Positions 1-9,798 of a stretch of 64,000 bases of DNA are shown here, in pieces; position 1 is the first letter of the stretch, and each line of letters starts with the position of its first letter. The translations under genes and the position numbers were made by a program. Under the pieces are notes generated by a model. That model was not told the origin of the DNA and did not search any database. It worked only from the letters and a program-made list of their open reading frames with translations. This DNA is from Halopseudomonas salegens. Its GTDB lineage: Bacteria > Pseudomonadota > Gammaproteobacteria > Pseudomonadales > Pseudomonadaceae. The DNA is taken from contig NZ_LT629787.1 of NCBI RefSeq assembly GCF_900105655.1, forward strand, positions 372,001-436,000. The letters run 5' to 3'.

Positions 1-597
1 ATTCCAGGTGCAGCGGTTGATCGTATGGACGAACTAGCATGGTGACTCTACGAGCATTGGCTCTGCGCAAACCGCCCGCGTTAAGGCCTCATCTCACGAA
101 AAATAGGCGGTAAAGCCAGATTTCAGGCAGAAAAGCACTTAAATGGTCAGGAAGAATCAGAAGCACATTCGATCGGCGATTCATTCGAGGTAGCTTGGGC
201 CTGTCCGGTTAGATATTAACCCCGTTCTCTAGCTAGTGCTTCTCCTATGCCTCGAATTTTCAGCGAGAGAGTGGGAATTATGTTGCGTTGAGCAGCAGCT
301 ACATTTACTATCCATCCGGAACGCAAGTATCCTGTGCGGCGAATGGATGTATCTACGCTCTTGGACTTTGCGTTTCCATTGGTAGAGCTTCATACGATGT
401 GGATGCGGAGCTAACTCAGGCGGGTTGAGAGTCGAGATAACGGGCATACGACGGCCCTCTTATTCCGGCTTAAGAGGGATAAGCAGGTGCAGCGGGTAAC
501 CGCACCGCTATGTGTATCGAAACCTGTGCTAGCGCTCAATAAATACAAAAACCTTCCAGCAATGAAAATGAATGATTGGGAAAGGTCGGAGCAGTCT
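1..597. other. Left-edge stretch without a confident gene
   Basis: No complete gene could be supported here. A 60-codon open frame on the plus strand (about 237-428) reads like protein (Gly/Ser/Tyr-rich) but has no start codon and follows a stop, so it may be the tail of a decayed gene. An opposite-strand frame over 229-447 has a His/Arg/Ser-rich composition typical of a shadow. The promoter of the following DUF1302 gene must lie in this stretch, but no clear -35/-10 pair stands out. Confidence 0.4.
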
Positions 598-2430
598 ATG
601 AAAACAACAAAGAATCAACCTACACCATCACGGTTCCTCACAAAAAATAATCCGGCATACGCCTTCGGAGCTTTGAGCCAAGCAAAGCCGCGTTTGCTTC
701 TTTTGTCATTTTTTGGCGCGGCTTCTCTAATGGTTACCCCTACCGCCAGTGTTGAAGCAGTTGAGCTTGATGTGGCGGGCTGGGAAGGGTCTGTAGATAC
801 CGTTTTGACGTATGGCACTGTTTATCGGATGCAGGAACCTAGCGGAAAATCGATAGCTTCCTCAAACGGGGGCGATGTAGACAATGGGCCTCTGGCTTCG
901 GATGATGCAAATTTAAACTTTCGCAAAGGCGACTTGGTATCTGAAGTCGCGAAGGTGGTATCTGAACTGCAATTGCAGAAAGACAATTACGGTTTATTTG
1001 TGCGTGGCAGGGCATTTTACGACTTCGAGCTGATGGATGACGATCGGCGTCATCGAGAGATCAGCGATGACGGGTTGGATCTGGCAGGCTCAGGGGTTGA
1101 GTTACTGGATGCATTTGTCCAGGGTAGTTGGGACTTGGGTGAGCGGCCGCTCAGTGTTCGGGTTGGGCGTCAGGTCGTAAATTGGGGTGAAGCCCTATAC
1201 GCGCAAAATGGGATTGCAGCCACTAACCCCTATGATTTGAGTGCATTGCGAGCGCCTGGTTCTCAGTTGAGGGAAGCCTTCATCCCCACCGAGATGTTGT
1301 TCGGATCTTTCGGGCTGACTGATAATTTAAACCTTTCGGGGTATTGGCAACCAGGGTCCGCTTGGGAACCGGTAAGGCTTGATCCATGCGGCAGCTTTTT
1401 CAGTACCAATGACATCGTTGGAGATAGTCAATGTGACTATTTACCCGTAGCGTCACTGCAAGAGTTGATCACTGGCGCCGTATTGGGAAGTCCAACTGCG
1501 TTCGATAGTCCTGACGAGCTCAGAGCCTATCTAGACGGCGTTCCAGGCCCATTGCAAGGTCTGGCGGGGCCGCTACTTGCTTCTACTTTTATACCTCGTG
1601 CGGAAGATGTAGAGCCAGACGGAAGTCAGTACGGTCTTTCCCTGAGGTGGTTCGCACCAGAACTAAACCAGACTGAGTTTGGGCTGTATTACCTGAGATA
1701 TCACAGCCAAGCGCCTGTCGTGAGCGCCTCTGCTGCAAATGTTATCCCGACACCACTGGGCTTCTTCCCGGATGCCAGCAGCGCGACCTATTTTGCTGAG
1801 TACGTGGGCCGCCGCGACCTCTACGGTTTCAGTTTCAATACATCCATAACCGGTGGTCCGCTCGAGGGCGTCGCGGTTGCCGGGGAGCTAAGCTACCGAC
1901 CAGACTCCGTAGTGTCCCTCTACACACCTGGAGCGGTGATCGCGCCGGCTGTTAATGGAAGCCAGCCTGCCGGGACTTATATTCCTGGTTATATTGAGCG
2001 GGACCGGATTCAAGCCTCAACCTCACTGTTATACATATCTTCACGAAGGCTGCTTGGCGCTGACTCTACAACGTTAATAGGTGAAGTTGCAGCCAACAGG
2101 GTCATGGGTAGCCTGCCGTCTGAATTACTGGACGATCCTCTTTTGCCAGGTGGCTTTACTAACAGCTCTTGGGGCACGACCCTTTCCGCCGCGTTTACTT
2201 ACGAGAATGTTTTAGATGTGTTCCGTGTCACACCCTCGGTAAGCGCTTATGCCGCCATCAACGGCAGAAATGGAGCAAACAATGAAGGCCAGCGGGCCTA
2301 CTCGCTACAAGTGAATGCTCTCTATAAAGACTCCATCGGTGGGGGGGTCAGCTATACGGCGTATCACGGCGGCGGCCGTTCGGATCGCGACCGTGATTTT
2401 TTAAGTCTATTTGCAAGCTATAGCTTCTGA
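598..2430 (+). CDS. DUF1302 family outer-membrane protein
   Basis: A 610-aa protein with a basic N-terminus, a hydrophobic stretch around residues 30-50 and then an acidic, aromatic-rich, beta-barrel-like body ending in Tyr-Ser-Phe, a typical outer-membrane barrel C-terminus. Motifs such as VGRQVVNWGEALY and the N-P-Y-D-L-S segment are characteristic of DUF1302. The open frame extends upstream to a GTG at 487, but the ATG at 598 has a GGAG-type ribosome site five bases upstream and gives a sensible signal peptide, so it is preferred. It is followed after 8 bases by a DUF1329 gene; the two families are habitually paired in Pseudomonas-type genomes, often beside RND exporters and lipid or steroid catabolism genes. 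The exact substrate is unknown. Base composition is lower in GC than the genes from 5.9 kb onward, which fits acquired DNA. Confidence 0.85.
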   Translation: MKTTKNQPTPSRFLTKNNPAYAFGALSQAKPRLLLLSFFGAASLMVTPTASVEAVELDVAGWEGSVDTVLTYGTVYRMQEPSGKSIASSNGGDVDNGPLASDDANLNFRKGDLVSEVAKVVSELQLQKDNYGLFVRGRAFYDFELMDDDRRHREISDDGLDLAGSGVELLDAFVQGSWDLGERPLSVRVGRQVVNWGEALYAQNGIAATNPYDLSALRAPGSQLREAFIPTEMLFGSFGLTDNLNLSGYWQPGSAWEPVRLDPCGSFFSTNDIVGDSQCDYLPVASLQELITGAVLGSPTAFDSPDELRAYLDGVPGPLQGLAGPLLASTFIPRAEDVEPDGSQYGLSLRWFAPELNQTEFGLYYLRYHSQAPVVSASAANVIPTPLGFFPDASSATYFAEYVGRRDLYGFSFNTSITGGPLEGVAVAGELSYRPDSVVSLYTPGAVIAPAVNGSQPAGTYIPGYIERDRIQASTSLLYISSRRLLGADSTTLIGEVAANRVMGSLPSELLDDPLLPGGFTNSSWGTTLSAAFTYENVLDVFRVTPSVSAYAAINGRNGANNEGQRAYSLQVNALYKDSIGGGVSYTAYHGGGRSDRDRDFLSLFASYSF

Positions 2431-2438
2431 GGTGCGTA

Positions 2439-3785
2439 ATGAAGAACAATCAGAAAATTAGAACGTTGCTGTTGGTTTCCGCTATTGGCTCATTTTATTT
2501 TGGTGCGGTCGCACATGCGGCGACGGCGAGCCGGTTGGGCGAAGACCTGACTCCTATGGGAGCGGAGAGAGCAGGCAATGCTGAGGGCACTATCCCCGCC
2601 TGGACCGGTGGATTGTCGAAAGATGAAAATGCCGCTGATCCCGAGTCAGGTTATAAAAACCCCTTCGCAGGCGAAACTCCAGTTTTTACCATTACTGCAG
2701 ATAACTTTGAGGATTACAGAGATAATTTGAGTGAAGGGCAAGTGGCCATGCTCAAACGATATCCGGATACGTGGAAACTACCCGTATACCCCACTCATCG
2801 CTCAGCTTCTTACCCTCAAGAAATTTACGATGCAGTGAGGAGTAATGTTGACACCGCCCGTTTGGAAAACGACGGTAATAGTGTTAGCGGGGTCAACTTT
2901 GTGACTCCTTTTCCCATAGCGGAAAACGCGAAAGAATTGATGTGGAACCATTTGATGCGTTACCGCGGCCGAGCAGTGGAGCATACGCTGGCGGGTCTCA
3001 CCAGCTATGGTGATGACTCTTTCAAGGTGCAAAAAAATAAGTTTACCTACCTCTTCAATAAGGACGTCACATCCGAAGAAGATGGCAATATCCTCTTTTA
3101 TTATTTGCTAGAGACTCTATTGCCGGCGCGCGAGGCGGGCACCTTAGTGCTGGTGCATGATACCGTTGATCCGCTCGGAGCTCCGCGCCAGTCGTGGTTG
3201 TATAGCCCAGGACAGCGGCGTGTTCGGCGCGCCCCTACGGTCGGGTACGACACACCGACTGCGGGCGGGATGATCACTGTCGACGACTCGGACGTTTTTA
3301 GCGGTGCGATGGACAGATATGATTGGGAGCTCGTCGGGAAGAAAGAATTATATGTGCCATATAACAACTATGAGCTCGCTTCCAAGCAGCTGGATTACAG
3401 CGATATTATGGGTGCAAACCACATCAATCCTGAGCTTGCTCGGCACGAGCTTCATAGGGTTTGGCATGTCCGCGCCAAACTAAAGCCAGATGCACGCCAT
3501 ATCTATGCGCAGCGGGACTTCTATCTGGATGAAGATACATATCAAATAGTACTTGCAGATAGCAGGGATGTAAGAGGTGAGTTGTGGCGCGTGAGTTCTA
3601 TTTACACCATAAACTTTTATGATCAACCCTTACTTTGGAGTATTGCTCAGGTCATGAATGACCTGGTGTCTGGACGCTATATTGCGCTCGGTATGTCTAA
3701 CGAAGAGGATCCCTACGATTTTTCGCCAGGCGTAGAGGCACAAGATTTCACACCGTCGAACCTTCGCAGGTCTGGGTTTAGATAA
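2439..3785 (+). CDS. DUF1329 family periplasmic/outer-membrane protein
   Basis: A 448-aa protein with a signal peptide ending near His-Ala-Ala (residues 1-28). It is followed by the DUF1329 opening, seen as RLGEDLTPMGAERAGNAEG and IPAWTGGL, which is diagnostic of the family. Later segments (RRVRRAPTVGYDTP, ANHINPELARHELHRVW) are also family-typical. DUF1329 proteins have a LolA/LolB-like fold and are thought to handle lipophilic cargo in the periplasm with their DUF1302 partner. A GAGGTG ribosome site overlaps the stop of the preceding gene, so the two are cotranscribed and probably translationally coupled. Full length for the family. The cargo is not deducible from sequence. Confidence 0.88.
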   Translation: MKNNQKIRTLLLVSAIGSFYFGAVAHAATASRLGEDLTPMGAERAGNAEGTIPAWTGGLSKDENAADPESGYKNPFAGETPVFTITADNFEDYRDNLSEGQVAMLKRYPDTWKLPVYPTHRSASYPQEIYDAVRSNVDTARLENDGNSVSGVNFVTPFPIAENAKELMWNHLMRYRGRAVEHTLAGLTSYGDDSFKVQKNKFTYLFNKDVTSEEDGNILFYYLLETLLPAREAGTLVLVHDTVDPLGAPRQSWLYSPGQRRVRRAPTVGYDTPTAGGMITVDDSDVFSGAMDRYDWELVGKKELYVPYNNYELASKQLDYSDIMGANHINPELARHELHRVWHVRAKLKPDARHIYAQRDFYLDEDTYQIVLADSRDVRGELWRVSSIYTINFYDQPLLWSIAQVMNDLVSGRYIALGMSNEEDPYDFSPGVEAQDFTPSNLRRSGFR

Positions 3786-4163
3786 GGCGTGAGGGCCGGA
3801 GGACGAGATCAAGCGTACTCCGGCGCTGCAGTTCGGTTAACGTCTCTACGGCTTTTTAGTTTCTCCTAAAACGCTGTCACTGCTGCGGCCTTTCATGTGG
3901 CTCGACGTCGGAGAAATTCGAAGATTGAAGGTGCGGCGGTGGACCTCGGCAAACCTTTGGCCTGTTATAGAGGTAAAGGAAAGGCGCTAGCGGCGAGCCG
4001 TCGACAAATTGCCATATCTAAGCAAGTACAGTTTCTTATATGTGGCGGGAGCCAGACAAATAACGAGCTAATTTGCGCCCAGCCATTTGTGGCGGGTCAA
4101 TAACTAACTATCGATTTCCCATTGTGCTGCTTTGCTCATAAAGACCTCAATGAAGGTACTAAT
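3786..4163 (+). other. Intergenic region, no supported gene
   Basis: This stretch of almost 400 bases contains one 68-codon plus-strand frame starting with GTG at 3897. It is Arg/Lys/Gly-rich without recognisable features or a convincing ribosome site. I see no strong terminator hairpin. It probably holds the promoter for the carboxylesterase. Confidence 0.4.
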
Positions 4164-5702
4164 ATGTATTCTATTGTTGATATCGGATTGCATGCGGTCC
4201 GAACGGCTTTTTTACTCTTCCTCGTAGTATTTCCCGCTTGGGCGGATTCCTCGAAACCTGAAGCGGTGCTTTCACAGGGCGCCGTGCAGGGGCGACTCCA
4301 GGACGGTGTTGAGCGCTTTTTGGGTATCCCTTATGCCATTCCACCGGTTGGCAGTCATCGCTGGAAACCAGCCCAGCCTGTCGCGTCCCACGAAGGTGTA
4401 CTACATGCGGATAGCTACGGTGCAGCTTGTTTACAGCCTTCGCATCCTAGCTTACCAACATTAGAGATGAGTGAAGACTGCCTTACTCTCAACGTGTGGA
4501 GACCTGAAAAGTCAGACAAGCCCTTGCCTGTGATGGTATGGATTCACGGTGGTGGTTTCACTATGGGCAGTGGGCAGATACCCGGTGAAGTACTGGCCCG
4601 CGAAGGGGTCATTGTAGTGTCGTTCAATTACCGTTTGGGAGCGCTCGGCTTTTTCGCCCATCCAGAATTGGAAAGCTCCATTGCCAATTTTGGGCTAAGT
4701 GATGCGACCCTGGCATTGGAGTGGGTGCATAACAATATTGCCGCCTTGGGAGGAGATCCGGCCAATGTGACCCTGTTCGGGGTGTCCGCTGGAGGCATGA
4801 TGGTCAACATGTTGTTGGTGAGTGATCAGACCGAAGGTCTGTTCCAAAAGGCGATTGCTCAGAGTGGCTACATTACCTGGCCATTGCCTGTAACAGAGAA
4901 GGAAAAGGCGAAAGCAGTGCAGGACATTGATGGTCGAGATATGGAAACGGCCGAGCAGGAATGGAAAAAACTCGTGGACGCCGTAGTTCCAAACACCATG
5001 ACTCCAGACGCTTTGCGGGAGCTGGATGGTGGTGCGCTGGTTGCTACTGTGCAAGGCTTTTCTCGCCCCATCGTTGATGGTGTTACCCTTGAGGACCAGC
5101 CTTATCGCCTTGCCCAGACTCGCTCGCTGAGCGTCCCTCTGATTACCGGTGGCAATAGCTTCGAGGGTAGTATCATGCCTTACTCAGGCATAACTATGGG
5201 TCAATATCAGCAGTCGTGGGAAGGTCAGACCTCCACCTTCAACGAGCTTTACGCTAATGATCTTCAGCTTGATTCAAATCTCGCATACAGCCGCGCTTTT
5301 GGCGATGAGCGTTACCTGCTATCGGCATACTATTTAGCGCGGGCGTGGCAGGATAAAAAAGCGCCTGTGTGGTTGTACTACACAGATATCGCTGTATCAC
5401 CTGATATTCCAGGTGCGCCCCATGGCGTGGATCAAAAACTCCTATTTCATCCCGATGCATTACCTTCTGACGATGTAAAAAAGCTGGCGACAACTTTGCG
5501 AGACTACTGGATCAACTTTGCTACTTATGGCGATCCCAATGGTCAGAGCGAGAAAAGCTGGCCGTCTTACCGTCTGGAGGAGGAGAAGTGGCGAATCCTT
5601 GGTGGGGCTCACCAAACCGCTTCGGTAAAGCCAGAGACGATGGAAGTACTCCGACAGCGCATAGACGCGCGTGAGCCGCCACATTCTGACAAAACTAGGT
5701 AA
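4164..5702 (+). CDS. Secreted type-B carboxylesterase
   Basis: A 512-aa carboxylesterase/lipase of the type-B alpha/beta-hydrolase family. ATG 4164 is chosen over the upstream GTG at 4122: it has GAAGG about eight bases upstream and starts a clean signal peptide cut after PAWA. Visible landmarks are the N-terminal GxxxxFLGIPYA-type segment, the signature EDCLTLNVW, the oxyanion-hole HGGGF, the nucleophile elbow FGVSAGG (Ser208), a Glu in NSFEGS and a His in the GAPHGVD segment, which together form the catalytic triad. It should hydrolyse ester bonds of lipophilic or aromatic esters in the periplasm or outside the cell. Position next to the DUF1302/DUF1329 pair suggests a shared catabolic role for an imported ester, but that is inference. 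Confidence 0.9.
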   Translation: MYSIVDIGLHAVRTAFLLFLVVFPAWADSSKPEAVLSQGAVQGRLQDGVERFLGIPYAIPPVGSHRWKPAQPVASHEGVLHADSYGAACLQPSHPSLPTLEMSEDCLTLNVWRPEKSDKPLPVMVWIHGGGFTMGSGQIPGEVLAREGVIVVSFNYRLGALGFFAHPELESSIANFGLSDATLALEWVHNNIAALGGDPANVTLFGVSAGGMMVNMLLVSDQTEGLFQKAIAQSGYITWPLPVTEKEKAKAVQDIDGRDMETAEQEWKKLVDAVVPNTMTPDALRELDGGALVATVQGFSRPIVDGVTLEDQPYRLAQTRSLSVPLITGGNSFEGSIMPYSGITMGQYQQSWEGQTSTFNELYANDLQLDSNLAYSRAFGDERYLLSAYYLARAWQDKKAPVWLYYTDIAVSPDIPGAPHGVDQKLLFHPDALPSDDVKKLATTLRDYWINFATYGDPNGQSEKSWPSYRLEEEKWRILGGAHQTASVKPETMEVLRQRIDAREPPHSDKTR

Positions 5703-5869
5703 GTTTTATTAATTGCCCCTAATTTCGTAGAGCTGTGACGGTCTGCTTTCGGCGGCCAATAGCGGCCATTCAACGAGGCTACGAAACTAGGGCCGATTCA
5801 GAGTGATGAACGGTCTGCACTCAATAGCGGCATTTTGCTAGCGTCGCTGCGCCGCCACTGGAACCCCAA

Positions 5870-7492
5870 ATGCTCAAGAATCTCTCCCTGTCGTACAAGC
5901 TCGCTCTGCCGCCGGCTCTAGCCTTGCTGGGCCTCGTTCTGTACGTGGTTTATATCTCCTTTCAGCTGTCCATTACCGACGACAGGCTGACGGCGCTTGA
6001 ATCGCGCAGTTACCCTGCCCTGGAAACCGCCGACAAGGTTATTTTTCAGTTTTCGCGTCTGCCGGAGATTTTCAACAGCGCAGTCACCGCTGGCGAAGCG
6101 GCCATGCTCGACGAGGCACGCCAGCTCACCTCGTCCATCACAGCCGATCAAGAGAAACTCAAGACGTTGACGACCGGGCAACCCGCGCTCACCGAAGAGC
6201 TTGCGCGCTGGCAGGAGGCAATTAGTCGCTATGCGGAGAACGCTTCAAGCGCGTCGCTATCGCTAATTGAAGGCAACGCCACGTTCGAAGATCTGCGGCC
6301 CAGCCTGGACCGGATGGCAACAGATCTAGAACAGGCCCAGAGCTTGGGTACCGCTTTTCGGGCCAACGTGTATGCCGAATTTCAAAGCACCCTGGCCCTC
6401 ACCCGGGAAGATAACAGCGCCACCACCCGGCTGGGTATTACTCTGTGCCTGGTCCTTGTTGTACTGGTCAGCCTGGTCGCCATCGCCACGACGCGCAACA
6501 TCATGTCCAGCGTGCGCGGCGTGATCGAATCGCTCAAGGCGATTGCCAACGGCGATGGCGACCTTACCCGTCGAGTCAATGTCGACGCCCAGGACGAAAT
6601 CGGCGAGATGATCCGCCTCTTCAACGGTTTCCTTGACAAGTTGCAGAACACCATCAGCCAGATCGTCACGGCCGCAGGCCCGCTCGGAGAGGTCTCGCGC
6701 GAGCTGTATCGACTGACCCAGGACGCTTCCGGCCATGCGCGCTCCCAGCAAGGCCATACCGATTCAATCGGACGTGACATCCTGGCCATGACCGACACGA
6801 TTCAGGATGTAGCTCAGCGCTCGCAACGCGCCTCGGAACAAGCCGAGTCAGCGGCGCGCCAGGCCACTGTCGCCCGGAAGAATATTGGCTCGCTGTCTTC
6901 CAGCATCAATGATCTGGGCGACAGCGTGATAGGCGCAATGGAATCGATGGCCCGCCTGGAAGCCGAAACCCAGGAAGTGGGTTCAGTGCTGACTGTCATT
7001 CGTAACATCGCCGACCAGACCAACCTGTTGGCACTCAATGCAGCTATCGAGGCGGCGCGCGCTGGAGAACAGGGGCGCGGCTTCGCCGTGGTAGCGGATG
7101 AAGTGCGCAATCTGGCGCAAAAGACAGCTTCATCCACCAACGAAATACAGCAGATCATTCAACGACTCCAGCACAGCGCCAGCCAGGTGCTGGAAAACAT
7201 GACTGCCAATGGCACCAAGTCACAGCAAAGCATCCAGCGATCCGCTGAAGCTACGCAATCACTTGAAACCATCGCCGCAGCAGTCGATGAAATCAATCAA
7301 CTTAATGCCGGAATCGCCAATTATACGCAGGAGCAGATTGGCCTTTCAGCGTCCATCCAGCAGGAAACCCAAGTGTTGCAGCAGGACGCCCAAGCAACCG
7401 CCCAAGGGGCAGAAGCCACCGCACGCCTCGGCGAGCAACTGATCGGCACCGAAGATCATCTGCGAGCGGCCACCGCCCAATTTCGCGTTTAA
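5870..7492 (+). CDS. Methyl-accepting chemotaxis protein
   Basis: A 540-aa transmembrane chemoreceptor. An N-terminal membrane helix (about residues 10-32) is followed by a helical periplasmic sensor of roughly 150 residues and a second membrane helix near 188-207. A HAMP linker (about 208-262) and a cytoplasmic coiled-coil signalling domain come next. The hairpin tip carries the conserved [20 protein letters not shown] core followed by [15 protein letters not shown], the CheA/CheW contact region. No C-terminal CheR/CheB pentapeptide is present. The gene ends 21 bases before a porin gene and a PstS-like gene on the same strand, so the receptor may sense the ligand those two handle. GC content and codon use differ from the preceding carboxylesterase region. 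Confidence 0.93.
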   Translation: MLKNLSLSYKLALPPALALLGLVLYVVYISFQLSITDDRLTALESRSYPALETADKVIFQFSRLPEIFNSAVTAGEAAMLDEARQLTSSITADQEKLKTLTTGQPALTEELARWQEAISRYAENASSASLSLIEGNATFEDLRPSLDRMATDLEQAQSLGTAFRANVYAEFQSTLALTREDNSATTRLGITLCLVLVVLVSLVAIATTRNIMSSVRGVIESLKAIANGDGDLTRRVNVDAQDEIGEMIRLFNGFLDKLQNTISQIVTAAGPLGEVSRELYRLTQDASGHARSQQGHTDSIGRDILAMTDTIQDVAQRSQRASEQAESAARQATVARKNIGSLSSSINDLGDSVIGAMESMARLEAETQEVGSVLTVIRNIADQTNLLALNAAIEAARAGEQGRGFAVVADEVRNLAQKTASSTNEIQQIIQRLQHSASQVLENMTANGTKSQQSIQRSAEATQSLETIAAAVDEINQLNAGIANYTQEQIGLSASIQQETQVLQQDAQATAQGAEATARLGEQLIGTEDHLRAATAQFRV

Positions 7493-7513
7493 CTTTTTAG
7501 GAGCACTAACTTA

Positions 7514-8674
7514 ATGACTATGATTCGCATGGTCGGCCTTGCCGCGTGCCTGGCTGCCACCCCCATCTTCGCATTGGAACAGGGCGAATATCGTTTTAAT
7601 GGCTTTGGCACAGTGGGCTTCAACCACCTGGGCGGAGAAGAAGAAGGCACCGGCTTCGGCGTTGAAGGCCAGACGAAAACATCCTGGCGTGGCGACGAGT
7701 TGTCCAAGCTGGGCGGTCAGAGCAGCTACGGCATAACCGACGACCTGAGCGCCACGCTGCAAGTGCTGGCACGCGCCAAACACGATAGCTGGGAAGTGAT
7801 GCCAGAATGGGCCTATCTGGCCTATCAGGCGAATGACAACCTGACACTGCGTGCTGGCCGCATGGGTACCAATTTCTACATGTACTCCGAGACCCTGAAT
7901 GTCGGCTTTACCTACCCCTGGCTGAGTCTGCCAACCGAGGTCTATGGCCAGGTGCAGCTTACCAATGCCGAAGGCGTCGACCTGATCTACAGCCACACCA
8001 CACCCTACGGTCAATTGGTCTTTCAGGCAGCGGCCGGACAGGCAAAAAACCGGGACCTGTATCTGTACGACACCATGCAGGACTTCGATTATGAAGATCG
8101 CATGTCAGCCAGCCTTCAACTGGCCACCAACCGCTTTGGCGATTTCCGCATAGGTTATTCCGAAGCCAACGTGACATTAGAAGCAAGTGAGCCAGTGACC
8201 GTCTTCACCGGCACGGGTTTTGGCCCCGGTACAGTAGACGTAAGCTCTGATGGCTTAAAGGGCAAGTACACGTCTATCGGTCATCGTTTTGATAACGGCA
8301 CCTACCTGACCTCCTCGGAAATTACCAAGTTGGTTATCGAGAACGATGGCAGCAAGGAAGCACTTGCCTACTACGTCATGGGTGGTCGACGTTTCGGGGA
8401 TTATCTGGGGCATCTGACCTTTGCCGAACGTAAGTCAGGTGGCCTGAGCCAGGACTCTTGGACTGTCGGCATGAACTACAGCCTGTTACCCAACGCGACC
8501 CTCAAGGGTGAGTACAAGCGCGTGTCAGCGGATGCCGGCTATGGTTCCTTCGACAACTCATTCCAGGATATCTACGACGCTGGCCTGCATCAGGCTACCG
8601 GCGGCGCGCTGGGTCAACCGCTGGAAAAGCGCGATGCTGACATCGTCAGCGTTGGTATCGACTTCGTATTCTGA
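7514..8674 (+). CDS. Outer-membrane porin-like beta-barrel
   Basis: A 386-aa protein with a short signal peptide cut near PIFA-LEQ. The body of alternating polar and aromatic strands ends in Val-Phe after a strand-like VGIDFVF, as outer-membrane barrels do. The pattern (FNGFGTVGFNHLGG at the N-terminus, LRAGRMG about residue 115) matches small porins of Pseudomonas and Vibrio that sit next to phosphate-binding-like proteins. An AGGAG ribosome site lies ten bases upstream of ATG 7514; ATG 7520 is an alternative. It lies between an MCP and a PstS-like gene, with intergenic gaps of 21 and 10 bases, so one transcription unit is likely. The transported solute is not identifiable. Confidence 0.75.
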   Translation: MTMIRMVGLAACLAATPIFALEQGEYRFNGFGTVGFNHLGGEEEGTGFGVEGQTKTSWRGDELSKLGGQSSYGITDDLSATLQVLARAKHDSWEVMPEWAYLAYQANDNLTLRAGRMGTNFYMYSETLNVGFTYPWLSLPTEVYGQVQLTNAEGVDLIYSHTTPYGQLVFQAAAGQAKNRDLYLYDTMQDFDYEDRMSASLQLATNRFGDFRIGYSEANVTLEASEPVTVFTGTGFGPGTVDVSSDGLKGKYTSIGHRFDNGTYLTSSEITKLVIENDGSKEALAYYVMGGRRFGDYLGHLTFAERKSGGLSQDSWTVGMNYSLLPNATLKGEYKRVSADAGYGSFDNSFQDIYDAGLHQATGGALGQPLEKRDADIVSVGIDFVF

Positions 8675-8684
8675 GGAACACCCT

Positions 8685-9080
8685 ATGAAACGTTTAATCT
8701 GTTCAATATTGCTTGGCGCTGCCTGCCTCGCGGCCAACGCCGAAGTAGCGGTGATCGTTAACCCGGCAGCGACAGCGGCACCCAGCCAATCCGAAGTAGC
8801 CAACATTTTCCTTGGCAAGGACAAGTCCCTGACCGCAGTCGACCAAGAAGGCTGGAACCCGACCAAGGAAGCCTTCTACACCGGCGCGACCAACAAGAAC
8901 GAAGCCCAGCTAAAATCCTACTGGTCCGGCTTGATTTTCACCGGCAAAGGCCAACCGCCCACAAGCGTCGCCGACGACAGTGCGGTTGTTGCCCAGGTTG
9001 CCAGCGACGCAGGCAAGATTGGTTACGTCGACCGCAGCGCAGTGACCGGCGATGTGAAAGTGCTTTTCATCCTGCCCTGA
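8685..9080 (+). CDS. Small PstS-like periplasmic substrate-binding protein
   Basis: A 131-aa protein with a signal peptide ending in ANA and an opening AEVAVIVNP. It then carries the segments SEVANIFLGK and GQPPTSVADD plus a C-terminal GKIGYVD, the pattern of short phosphate ABC transporter substrate-binding-like proteins. It is about half the length of true PstS and there is no ABC permease or ATPase beside it. It probably serves as a binding or sensing partner for the porin and the MCP upstream rather than as part of an importer. ATG 8685 has a GAGGA site eight bases upstream and follows the porin stop by 10 bases. A strong terminator follows directly. Confidence 0.8.
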   Translation: MKRLICSILLGAACLAANAEVAVIVNPAATAAPSQSEVANIFLGKDKSLTAVDQEGWNPTKEAFYTGATNKNEAQLKSYWSGLIFTGKGQPPTSVADDSAVVAQVASDAGKIGYVDRSAVTGDVKVLFILP

Positions 9081-9096
9081 TCTCGTCAGTTGATTG

Positions 9097-9125
9097 AAAA
9101 AAGCCGGCCTTGCGCCGGCTTTTTT
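9097..9125 (+). terminator. Rho-independent terminator of the MCP-porin-PstS-like unit
   Basis: A perfect 12-bp inverted repeat (AAAAAAGCCGGC / GCCGGCTTTTTT) with a five-base loop at 9109-9113, ending in a T-run, starting 16 bases after the stop of the PstS-like gene. The A/T flanks make it functional in both directions. Confidence 0.93.
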
Positions 9126-9393
9126 AATCAAGCGTCAGTAAGCGCTGACACCTCGCCGCGCTCACCTAACCCCGGTCAACGTCGCTCATTGTACCCAACG
9201 ATTGAATCGCCCCTGGTTTCTTAGACACCTTTGACCGTCCGCCGCTGGCCGAAAGCGCCCTGTGCCGAGGAGGTGTTACCGTCCTTAAGGAGCTAAGTTT
9301 GCAATGCTCAGACCTGGCATACAAAATCAGTTTTGGAACCATCATTTGGCCGTTGTCCACTGAGATAATGATCGGGTGGATGAGAAGGACGTA

Positions 9394-9798
9394 ATGACAA
9401 AAGATCAGATTGCTCAGTTGCTTGAGCTCGCCTGTCGCAGCACCAAATATCGCGACGTGGAGCGGGAAGATGCGATCTTGCAGGTTATCGAGTGGTCCGG
9501 TCTGTCCGACAGTGAGCTACTTGATATTATTGGCGCAGTGGGCCTGATCAGAACTTCTTTATCCCACGATACAGTCTTCATCAAGACAGACTACGGATAT
9601 CCAATAATTCAAGCCTTTAGGCTGGATAAGCTGATACATCGAAAGTTTACAGAGGATGGTTATCCAGCGCCGGATCACGCCGTTTTCAATGTCGAGCAGG
9701 AAACCGGTGGTGATCAGTGGTACCAGCTATCTGTAATCAGCGAGACGCACTACAAGCTGATCCTTGAGCACATATGCGAACACATCCACGGCACGTGA
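9394..9798 (+). CDS. Hypothetical protein
   Basis: A 134-aa acidic soluble protein with no signal peptide or membrane segment and no motif that I recognise. The N-terminal half is helical and amphipathic; the C-terminal half contains a WYQLSVISETHYKL segment. The frame opens at a GTG (9376), but ATG 9394 with an AAGGA-type site at a good distance is the likelier start. It stands alone between the terminator at 9.1 kb and the integrase, in DNA of lower GC, so it is probably cargo of the mobile element. No function can be proposed. Confidence 0.65.
   Translation: MTKDQIAQLLELACRSTKYRDVEREDAILQVIEWSGLSDSELLDIIGAVGLIRTSLSHDTVFIKTDYGYPIIQAFRLDKLIHRKFTEDGYPAPDHAVFNVEQETGGDQWYQLSVISETHYKLILEHICEHIHGT

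Noticed and set aside
229-447. 72-codon minus-strand frame
   Set aside because: His/Ser/Arg-rich shadow composition; the opposite strand is more protein-like.
3897-4103. 68-codon plus-strand frame
   Set aside because: No ribosome site and no recognisable features; composition is not convincing.
7511-8014. 167-codon minus-strand frame across the porin gene
   Set aside because: Shadow of the porin coding strand, His/Gln/Gly-rich, without a start signal.
9166-9360. 64-codon minus-strand frame
   Set aside because: Overlaps probable control sequence for the gene at 9394, and no ribosome site or motif.
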